The notes below the pieces were generated by a model. That model had not been told where the DNA came from and did no database searches. It saw only the letters and a program-made list of their open reading frames with translations. A DNA stretch of 64,000 nt. It comes from Liolophura sinensis (taxonomy: Eukaryota > Mollusca > Polyplacophora > Chitonida > Chitonidae). Of this stretch, positions 12,001-24,000 are shown piece by piece. Made by a program: the position numbers and the translations under genes. The stretch spans positions 14,001,504 to 14,065,503 of the forward strand of contig NC_088298.1 of the NCBI RefSeq assembly GCF_032854445.1, given 5' to 3'. Positions within the stretch are counted from its first letter, which is position 1. Every line of letters starts with the position of its first letter.

Positions 12001-15000
12001 AAAATCGGTGTGTATGAAAATCCATTACTGCTCTAAGTACCTGAACAGGAGTAATTTTGAAAATAATTGACCAATTACCATTAAACTTAAAAATGCAGAA
12101 GTTTAGGTAAGTTCAATACGTTTGGTAAGTTTCATCAAAATCGGCGCAAAAGTTTGAGAGGAGATATATGGACAAAATTGTGTCTATAGACAGACGGACA
12201 GACAGACAGATAGACAGGGTGAATCCATTTTTTATATCCTGGAGTAGACACTTCATACTGGTCTTACAGATCAGGCCTATCACTGAAGAATGGACAAAGT
12301 ACACATACAAGAAGCTAAACACTATGAGGGTGGGCATGTGATCAGAGCACACACCTCAAGGACGAATGTTGAGGCATTCGTCTCCGGATCATCATCTGTC
12401 CTAACTCGGGTAAAGATCTGGTCTGCAATGCGGAAGGACGCATAGTCAGCTGGTACAAAGGAACCAATCTGAGCCATGATCTGCAGCAGCGCCATCTGAC
12501 GGATGTACGTCGACTTTCCACTCTGTAACATTATGTTAGAAAAAGCATTTTCACAAAGGGTTACATGAAGGATCTTTTCACCTAAAATATGTAATGTCAC
12601 ACTAGCCACAATGGACACACAACACAACACTGGACACACAATGCCACACTGGACACACAACACAACACTGGACACACATGCCACACTGGACACACAATGC
12701 CACACTGGACACACAACACAACAATGGACACACAACACAACACTGGACACACAACACAACACTGGGCTCACAATGCCACACTGGACACACAATGCCACAC
12801 TGGACACACAACACAACACTGGACACACAATGCCACACTGGACACACAATGCCACACTGGACACACAATGCCACACTGGACACACAACACAACACTGGAC
12901 ACACAATGCCACACTGGACACATAATGCCACACTGGACACACAATGCCACACTGGACACACAATGCCACACTGAACATACAACGCAACACTGGACACACA
13001 ATGCCACACTGGATACACAAGGATATACAAAATTTCAAGCGTTTTCTGAGCTACATGTATGTACGGTATATAAATAATTACCATGTTGGGTCCAGTGAGT
13101 ATTAGGAAATTACTGTCCTGAGAGGCATACTGAAATGTAAATAGAAAAAACAAATAAACAAACAAGAAAAATTAGAATGTGTCACCAACAGCGATGCCCT
13201 GTTCAACAAGAAAGTTGAATCAGTACAGGACCAATCTTCTTGGAGTCTCTCACACTTTCATGTAAATATACAATCTCACTCCTCATTCAAATCAGACACG
13301 CTATATATATATGTTTACAGTGATCAGTGATCTTGCTTGAATGAGTCCACCTAAACGCATACACGCTTGGCTTTTAGACACTGATGAGCACTGCTGGCTT
13401 ATACACATGTACGGTTATGATGTGATGGAAAGAATGCTGAAAGCAATGTCACACACCCCAAAACCTTTACTATACAAATATAGCTTTGATGAAGAGGTTT
13501 GCGATTCCATGAACACAAAGTTGTTGTATGTACTGGTGAGTCTTACCGTGTTGTTAGGTACTGGTGGCTCATCAAGGATCTTGTCCAGGATAGGATGCCG
13601 ACCTTGTTTGATGGCCATTGTGTCCGTGAACTCTGGCCTCACTACAATAATAAACCAATATAAGACTTATCAATCCGTAAGCTGAAGTAAACTGTTACCA
13701 TATTAAATGAGCCAGAAAAGAGAACAGTGAGTAATAGCTAATATCACCTCAAGAATTTATTGCTCACCATACTTAAGAATTTATCACTTTCACATTGATA
13801 GTCAGTTTCATGGGTGGAGGAAACCATGTGCCCTGGGAAAACAACTGACCTCTGACATGTAACTGATGCACATAAACCAGAGAGCCAAAAAACACCAACC
13901 ATTGGCTCGTTATTGATGAACTTTCCCACATGTAAAGCACAGATATGCACGCCATGTTAGTGAAGACAAAAGGTTTTCAACAAACCAAAGCTCCACAGGC
14001 AGTAAGAAAAAAGGAATCTAAAAATTCCCAGTTCTAATCTGGCTTAAACCTGTACCTTGTGTGTTCCAGCAATTGAAAGGCAAACCCTTCTAAGCATTAG
14101 AACATGGCCCGCTAACTAGTGATTTAGTAAATTAAGGGGACAAGTTTTATCTTAATAGAGATACATAGGGCCTACATGTGTTATGGCCTGACTGTTCACA
14201 TTGACAGACAGGTGCACTTCCAGTCAGACAGATAAAAACCTTGTTCAATGGTAAATATACTGATCTAGTTTGGAAATGTGCCCGTGTGGGCATAGGATAC
14301 AAGGATGTTTAAGACAGATATGAGGTGTATACATGTACTAACCATAGTTTGACAGTGTGCAGGCATGGGCAAAGGAGACAAGAGTGTCAAGGGCAGATAT
14401 GAGCTCATCAGGTGTATACATGTACTAACCATAGTTTGACAGTGTGCAGGCATGGGCAAAGGAGACAAGAGTGTCTAGGACAGATATAAGCTCATCAGGT
14501 GTATACATGTACTAACCATAGTTTGAGAGTGTGCAGGCCAGGGCAAAGGAGACAAGAGTGTCTAGGACAGATATGAGCTCATCAGGTGTATACATGTACT
14601 AACTATAGTTTGAGAGTGTGCAACCATGGGCAAAGGAGACAAGAGTGTCAAGGGCAGATATGAGCTCATCAGGTGTACACATGTACTAACCATAGTTTGA
14701 GAGTGTCAAGGGCAGATATGAGCTCATCAGGTGTATACATGTACTAACCATAGTTTGACAGTGTGCAGGCATGGGCAAAGGAGACAAGAATGTCTAGGAC
14801 AGATATAAGCTCATTAGGTGTATACATGTACTAACCATAGTTTGACAGTGTGCAGGCATGGGCAAAGGAGACAAGAGTGTCTAGGACAGATATGAGCTCA
14901 TCAGGTGTATACATGTACTAACCATAGTTTGACAGTGTGCAGGCATGGGCAAAGGAGACAAGAGTGTCTAGGACAGATATAAGCTCATCAGGTGTATACA

Positions 15001-18000
15001 TGTACTAACCATAGTTTGACAGTGTGCAGGCATGGGCAAAGGAGACAAGAGTGTCTAGGACAGATATAAGCTCATCAGGTGTATACATGTACTAACCATA
15101 GTTTGAGAGTGTGCAGGCCACGGCAAAAGAGACAAGAGTGTCTAGGACAGATATGAGCTCATCAGGTGTATACATGTACTAACTATAGTTTGAGAGTGTG
15201 CAGGCCAGGGCAAAGGAGACAAGAGTGTCTAGGACAGATATGAGCTCATCAGGTGTATACATGTACTAACCATAGTTTGAGAGTGTGCAGGCCACGGCAA
15301 AAGAGACAAGAGTGTCTAGGACAGATATGAGCTCATCAGGTGTATACATGTACTAACCATAGTTTGACAGTGTGCAGGCCAGGGCAAAGGAGATAAATGT
15401 GTCTAGGACAGATATGAGCTCATCAGGTGTATACATGTACTAACCATAGTTTGACAGTGTGCAGGCATGGGCAAAGGAGACAAGAATGTCTAGGACAGAT
15501 ATAAGCTCATTAGGTGTATACATGTACTAACCATAGTTTGAGAGTGTCAAGGGCAGATATGAGCTCATCAGGTGTATACATGTACTAACCATAGTTTGAC
15601 AGTGTGCAGGCCAGGGCAAAGGAGACAAGAGTGTCTAGGACAGATATGAGCTCATCAGGTGTGTACATGTACTAACCATAGTTTGAGAGTGTCAAGGGCA
15701 GATTTGAGCTCATCAGGTGTATACATGTACTAACCATAGTTTGGGAGTGTGCAGGCCAGGGCAAAGGTGACAAGAGTGTCTAGGACAGATATGAGCTCAT
15801 CAGGTGTGTACATGTACTAACCATAGTTTGACAGTGTGCAGGCCAGGGCAAAGGTGACAAGAGTGTCCAGGACAGATTTGAGCTCATCAGGTGTATACAT
15901 GTACTAACCATAGTTTGGGAGTGTGCAGGCCAGGGCAAAGGTGACAAGAGTGTCTAGGACAGATATGAGCTCATCAGGTGTGTACATGTACTAACTATAG
16001 TTTGAGAGTGTCAAGGGCAGATATGAGCTCATCGGGTGTATACATGTACTAACCATAGTTTGAGAGTGTGCAGGCATGGGCAAAGGAGACCAGAGTGTCC
16101 AGGACAGATACAGCCTCTGTCAGCTTGTACAGACATCCCACATCGTCTCTTATATCACTCAGCAACCTTGTGACCACACTGCAGATAATAACATGCATTT
16201 AAAACTACAACATATGCGAATAAAATCTTGCCTGACAGCAAAGTACAGTAATCATGAACATCATCTGCTGCTCATAATTTTGTAACGTCAATTTAAAACT
16301 GATAATCACTGATGAACCAGAATTACAACATTCATTTTTTTTTTTGGAAAGGTGTCAAAAATGGTTTAAAGTATCAAATGTGACATCATCAGCTCTTTAC
16401 ACAGTTCTAATCTCTACATATACTATAAACCAACACATAATTAATACAAGATTACTGACAGAAAATATGTCACCGGCCAAGTATCTTCAACACAGCAAAA
16501 TTGCAAATACCCTAACTTTTCAACCGCCTCTACAACCAATATTTTGAAACATTCTGAGAGAGCCATGGGTGTAGAGAACTATTTTGCAGAATTTTATAAA
16601 GTTTGCATCTTTAGTGACACAAAACTGAAGATCATTTCAGCATCAATTTGATAATAATTATATTCTTACATTTCACACAATAAAAGTGCTTTGTTGGTTG
16701 AAAAGTTTGAACATTTACAGTAACTGTGTTAAATTTATTAGTAGATTACTACATTGTAAGCTTACATAAGAACCTTTATCATCATAGAAACTTCACAGTT
16801 AAATTTAACAAATTCTTGCCTAAAAAAATTTCAGTGTGCCAGAAAAGATCTGAAACTGACACAAACTGACCGAACAGGAACAACTCCACCAGCCCAAGAG
16901 GTATTTTGTATTTTATCTTGAGCATCTTCCACAAAGGCATAATGTCAATAATTCTTTACCTGTGACTTTGTGACTTTTCATTTGAAGATAATGGCATACA
17001 AATAACCAACAACTAAAATGATTATTTTTCCTTAACTGTAACGGTGTATCTACATATATGTAGATGCATATACGATGGAGTTTGTGGAATTTCTTCATAA
17101 ACCAAAGACTATACATGGCTTTTTCTTTTAAGTCAATTATTGCCACATCTGTGATTACTTACACGTTAGTCATCAGGTAGATTTCTCGCAAAGACTCCTT
17201 GGCTCGATCTATAAAAATCACCATAATATGAATACATTGACATTTGTGGTGTCACTCCATACTTCTCTCGTTTTTTAGCAATCGTAAGTTAATACCAGAG
17301 CTACTGACCATATCCTACATTCAGTGATGGTGGAAACAGCCCCTAAACAAGCTGGCGTACAGATTATTTAAATTATTTCAAGTGCATATTTGCAATACTC
17401 GCAACATTCACAAAAAGTCGATGTCATCATCAAATGAATGGCTTATGTTGAAAGATGAGGATAATGATGTCAAAAATATCACTTAACGACCAACAAGAAA
17501 GAGTCATTTAGATATACATGTATAAAGAAAGAAGAGCATTTTGGGCAATGCTTCTAGTTAGGCCTGCTGCAGGTTGTATATTAAGATCCAGTAGTCAGTG
17601 AGTGCGGAACAATCCTTAACCATATTTATTCCCTGACTTTGTCTACAGAAGAAACGATTTATTACAATGATATTCTACTCACCATTTAATCTAATCTGTG
17701 TGAAAACAAATAAACAGGCAAACATTATTATGGGTGGAAAGACATGTGAATTAACATCAAAACTTTCTTCCCAATTATGGACCACACATCATGGCAAAAC
17801 AACTTTTATTATTAAATCATTCAGACTCAGAATGTATGAATGTTTGATACGACATGAAAAGGTAAGAATTTATTTATTTATTTATTGATTTGATTGGTGC
17901 TTTATGCTGTACGCTATGTAAAAATATATATGCATGACTCCATGATCAAGTCTGTGTTATAATGACGTATGCAGATAAGCTGATTTGAATATTCCAGTAT

Positions 18001-21000
18001 ACATGTATACAGGTTGGTTGGTGCATTTGGATGCATCAGTTATGCCCATCATGTACAATGACATGAACTGGTGGCACAAAGCTTTTTAACCAAATAATAA
18101 AACCTGCCAAACAATGTTTAAAGGTTTATAACAAACACAAAGGGAATGTCTATGTAGTATTCAAATTAGTGATCAAATTGCTACAATCACAGATAAACAC
18201 ATGCAAACCTGCATCAAGCCTCAAAAGTTTAAAATTATTCTGAAGGCTGAAGATTGCAAAAACTGATGTAAGTTTAGGTGTACAGATTTCAATGATCACA
18301 GGTTATTTAAACACTCACCATGTCTGATGTTGTGAAGCTGAGTGTGTTCCGATGCTTGACCTTCTTGATGAAGATTCCTGGCAGATCATCAGCCGAGTAG
18401 GGATTTTTACCTCCACAGTTCAGCTGCAAGAAGAACCCACGACAGGAATTGTAGCCGGTCTTCAGAGGGAGGTTGAACTTCTCACCCAACTGTTTGGTAA
18501 TCTCTGCAACCAGATCAAGATAAAACTTGTAACTCAAACCTGTATCTGGAAATTGCTCTCAAATATATAAAGCCTTAACATGCACAGCTGTCCTACAGGT
18601 CCCCAGGGCTGTCTTATAGAACACCAGGGCTGTCCTAAAGACACCATGCTGTCCTATAGAACCCAGGGCTGTAGAACAGTTTTGTAGAACTTTTGGAACA
18701 GTAGAATCTCTCTGTCTATAACAATTCCATAGAACAATTTTTATTAGGTTATGAGACACCGCAGGCATCGAGTCCAGTGTGTATTTCCAAGACAACATGG
18801 ACTAGGTGTTCTATATATCCCCAAGGCTGTCTTATAGAACACCAGGGATGACCTATAGAACACAGGGCTGACCTATAGAACACCAGGGCTGACCTATAGA
18901 ACACCAGGTCTGACCTTTTGGAACAGTAGAATCCGTGTGTCTATAACCATTCTATTTTATCAGGTTATGATACACCGCAAGCGTCAAGTCCAGTGTGTAT
19001 TTCCAAGACAACATGGACAAGGTGTTCTATATATCCCCAAGGCTGTCTTATAGAACCCCAGGGATGACCTATAGAACACCAGGTCTGACCCATAGAACAC
19101 CAGGTCTGACCTATAGAACCGCATGCTGTCCTATAATAGAACTTTTGGCACCGTACAACCTGTCTTGATATAGGAATTCTATAAACCAATTTTATCAGGT
19201 TATTGTGAGTCCAATGTGCATTTCCAAGACAACACGGATGAGGTGTCCTACAGATCCCCAGGGCTGTCTTACAGAACACCAGGGCTGTCCTAAAGACCAA
19301 ATGCTGTCCTATAGAACCCAGGGCTGTCCTACACAGCTCCAGGGCTGTTCTGTAGAACTTCTGGAACAGTAGAATCTGTCTGTCTATAACAATTCTATTT
19401 TATTAGGTTATGAGACACTGCAGGGGTCAAGTCCAATGCATACTTGTACATCTAATAACATTTTTCCAGTATTAACATACGTGTACATATACTGATTATT
19501 CCCCTTCTGAAAAAAAAAATGACGTGAGACCTGGATTCTCTGCGTGCATGTTACACTATATGTCCCTGAAAACAGTTCTGACCTAATTGAGATTTCTGAA
19601 ATGTCCTCTACATGTACTTCTGAAAATGCATATAAGCAAATAAAAAGATATCGTGGAAAATCGTTGACAGTTAAGCTGTTTTAAAAGCATCTGAGAAGGG
19701 GTCCATGTACTAATACTCCGGACTAACAAAAGAAGAATGACACCTAAACAATGAGCGAGTTGTAGGGTTTCAAATCCTGTAAATACCTTCAAGGTCAAGA
19801 AATATGATACAATCAAGAAGGAAACATAGCCCTATGTATACAGCCATACACATAATCCGTTTATCACACTGGCAAACACCTGATCATTAGATGGGTACCA
19901 TTTGAGTGAAGGTTGGTACAACTTGACTGGAGTTGCATGGGTACAACTTAATCAGGTTACAAGTTTGCATGTGGGAACGCGTTGCTCTTTATTCTCTTCG
20001 GCTGATACGATTACTTCTTAAAGGTACAATCTTAACAGATACCTGCTATGTCATCCACAATCTCTGTGTACGCTCTCCGGGCGATGTCTAGCAAACCTGA
20101 AACACAAGGTGCAGTTAGAGGTGAACAGTTTTGTCTTTACAAACAAAATTTGGTGTAGGCTCTTTGGGCGATGTCTAACAAACCTGAAACACAAACAGTT
20201 TTGTCTTTAAAAACAAAATCTGACACAATTCAACTCAAAAACTTAATTTTTGAAGTTGGTATAAAGGCTGGATATGTCACCACGTTATCATGTTCATGTT
20301 AAATAAGGACTTATGAAGTAGTAATCTGTTTCTTTTTTTTTTTATCGTGAGAAGAAGACAACAATTTGCTAACATTCGAAAACAGCAATTCAAATATTAT
20401 TTCTGAATAAATAAAATTAAAAAAAAACATGCAGGTATATACAGACACACATAAACATAAATTTAAATTAAATTAAATTAAAAAACAACATGCTGCAGGT
20501 ATATATAGACACACATAAACATAAATCGTCGTCATATGACTGAAAAATTGTTGAGTACGACGTTAAACCCCAAGCACTCACTCACTCACTCATAAACATA
20601 AATAATGCATTTTTAAATCTTAGTAACAATATTTAAAATCTTAACAACATAAATAAACACTGAATCAAAAAGCAAAGAACATTCTCATTCTCACCATTAA
20701 TGTTTGGCTGAAATTAAGAGAAGAAATCCATGAAATGCAACACTTAATAAATAAACATCTATTTAATTTTTATCGTTGTTTAACACCATACTGGTAAGTT
20801 CTTTACTTGGCCGTCTGTTTTCTTGGTGGAGGAAATTGAACAGTCAAGATTTAACCGCTGACTCATGAACTTTTCCAAGTGTGCTATACAGTCTTGTATT
20901 TTATATTAGTGGCAGACAAGTGATCTTACACAGAAGATTGTGCAAATGGATCAGTACAAATACCTCAGGCCACTTACACCGGCCCGGATAGCACAGTTGG

Positions 21001-24000
21001 TAGAGCGTCCGCTTTGGGACCGGTAGATCCAGGATCAATCCTTGATCGAGTCACACCTAAGACTTTAAAAGAGGAAGTTGTAACTTCCTCGCTTGGCGTT
21101 CAGCATGAAGGGGATAGTGCAATGACTGGTTGACCTGTATCAGTATAATGGCTCGGGCGGGGCGGCTTACTTGCCTTCGGTAAGTCGTCTCAGTGAAGCA
21201 GCACTAAATAAAAGAGCGGTGGAAATCTGTCCTGCAACAAGGAGGCACATTACACGTACATGCACCCTAATGATTCCTTCGTCGTCATATGACTGAAAAA
21301 TTGTTGAGTACGACGTTAAACCCCAAGCACTCACTAAGCACTCAGGCCACTTACTGTCACCAAGGCCCCAAGATTTGTCTCCTACTTTGTGTGCCTCCTG
21401 TGCACCCTATATCCCACAAGCCACATCTGCTATCCTGGAGTGCTACAGTTACACGGATATCCTTAATTTACCTTCCATGAATTACACTGATATGCAGCTT
21501 TGTGCATGACAAGCTCACACAAAACGCAAATAAGAGTGGCAGGCAGACTTGCGATTGGCCATGTCCAATTACCAAGGCAACACAAATGTGTATACAACTG
21601 ATAACACAAACCTATATATATTTCTTATCTTAACAGAAACCAACAGTGAGACCTGAATATTTATTTCGTCTACATACTCTGACAGCAAAACATTTCTGTG
21701 TCCTCATATTGAGCGTGCCTTTCTGGAATCTTGTGTCGTCATGAATCACAGTCTTTATCTTCTCCATTATTACCCCAAACCCATCATCTTGTAGAGTCTG
21801 CAACAAAATCAGCCATGCCTGATATTTCTCTAACCGACTTCTGCTTTATGCCTTCCTCACACATTATTACAACAGAAAAACAATGGCAAATTTCCTGACT
21901 TCACAATGACCATATGTTGGCCATAACTTAAAACTCCTAAAAGTGTTGTGAGAAATCATTCTGTCAATTATGAAATTTTTAAAATAAAACTATTTTACAT
22001 GAGATAAACACCAGTGAGACTGGACTGGACTGGCGTATACTCTGTCTTCATTTCAGCTGACTGTATATCCAACCTCATGGGCCAGCCTAGTCCAGTATTA
22101 ATCAGTATACTTCACCTAATGTTTGGCCTGTAAGACGCACTTTCAGAAGTACAGACAGACCTAAAAATGGTACTTCTCATGCCAAAAGCTGGAATTAATT
22201 AAAATTCACAACAAAGTCTTCCTTTGCCATATAATGTGGTAGATTTAATCAGAATCAAGCCAACTGTGTCAGCCTTATATGACATACAGCAATGGTCTTT
22301 GTAAAGTAATGGGAACAATCTTTCGGATGTCACTGACACCTGAAAGAAGCCAAACTTTAACACTGACGGCACTTTTATTCTTAAAAAAGAATGCCTAAAA
22401 TATAAGAAAGCTAGTTTTGGGGTTTAGGGCGCCCCCTTTTTATTTTATTGACTTTTAAACCCTTCTGTGACATATGTCTCCAGCAAAATGTCATTCCCCA
22501 GTAAATAGTACCTCTCTAGAAGGTAAACAGTGGAATGGTTCATACACTCCTCCAAATTGGCTGGCAGCCTGTGGCACCGCCAGAAATTGACATAGTACCT
22601 GTCAAAAAGTTTACAAGTTCTGAACAGTGGGTTTATCAAAACAAACTTAGAACCTGTCTAAAAGCTCTGAACAGTGGGTTGATGCACTCCTCCAGTGCGG
22701 CTGACAACGGCTCCACCAGTTCCAGAGTGTGTTTCAGGTATATGATGTGAGTGATTTTCCTCTCAGCTATTCTGACCGTCTCTTGTTTGGGGATTTGAAT
22801 GCAGAGGGAGAGGAGGTGATCAATGTCAATGAATCTTCCCAGAACCACCTGGAGGTTACAGAACAGCTCTTCATTCTCTGTCAGCTCCGTGACGGCATCT
22901 TGTCGTAAAGTGATCGTGTCCAAGTCTGTCAGAAGGGAATGACACAAACATTTCATGACTGTCTGATGCAAAGGGTTTATTGGAAGGCGCATGGTTACCA
23001 GTGACCTGTAGCCTACTATTTTACTTCATGTCATTCTTTGCTAAATAGCTGGTCACTTTTCTAGAGTAGCCTTTTACCCGAACAGATACAGAAAGCCCTG
23101 ATGATGATACCTTTTATTATTTATTGGAGAATACTGTTAAGAAAAATTTGAATTCAATACACATACATATAAATGCAGTTTTAACATGTTCAAGTATGAC
23201 AGTTCACCAATACAAAGGAGGTAACTCACAAACAGGATTTATTTATTTATTTATTTTATTGGTGTTTTATGCCGTACTCAAGAATATTTCACTTATACAA
23301 CGACAGCCAGCATTATAGTGGGAGGAAACCAGGCAGAGCCCGGCGGAAAACCATGACCATCCGCAGGTTACTGCCAGACCTTCCCATGTACGGTCAGAGA
23401 GGAAGCCAGCATGAGCTGGACTTGAACTCACAACAACTGCATTGGTGAGAGGCTCCTGGATCATTACGCTGCACTAGTGCGCTAACCAACTGAGCCACGG
23501 AGGCGCCCCCCCCCCCCCCCCCCCAACCTTCACCAATAGGAAGAAACAGGTTGGTAATTCTGTTAACCTTTTATTACAGCAAATACTTCCAGCACATGTG
23601 TAAATTGTAATGTATACTTAATTTCTGAATATCTAATTGTCATATAAAAATCCTAAAATTTGTTTCAAAGTGGATAAATCACCTAGTTAAATCAGGAGCA
23701 TTACCAAATCATTTCAAGCCTGTTTCTTTTTTTATTTCATTTAGATTTACTCAAGGCGGGGCTTTGTTCTACAAAACTTTAAAGAAATTTTAAAATAACA
23801 AACTTTAGTGCAGCTATTTCAAGTATACCCCAGACTTGGGATTTACCACATGGAGGTTGAAGAATATTGGCACGGAGAAATCTAGCACCCCCTGGCGTTT
23901 TTGTGAAGTTGAGGACCCCGTATAAACTGTGACGGCTTCTTGGATCTTTCATGTTTTCAACCAACTCTAAGCTCCGAGCAGTTGATGCATCTGGAAAAAA

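Noticed and set aside
12322-13165. Long open frames on both strands (up to 238 codons, Cys/Val-rich or Thr/His-rich)
   Set aside because: They are translations of the 19-bp satellite in MSH4 intron 17. Only the ends overlapping exons 17 and 18 are real coding sequence.
14262-16053. CRISPR-like regular repeats
   Set aside because: The units are contiguous with no unique spacers, and the window is eukaryotic. The same applies to the arrays at 1-2345, 7020-8800 and 52410-53345.
20978-21060. Functional tRNA gene
   Set aside because: Same reasoning: a tRNA-like head of a SINE with a decayed box B and a SINE tail.
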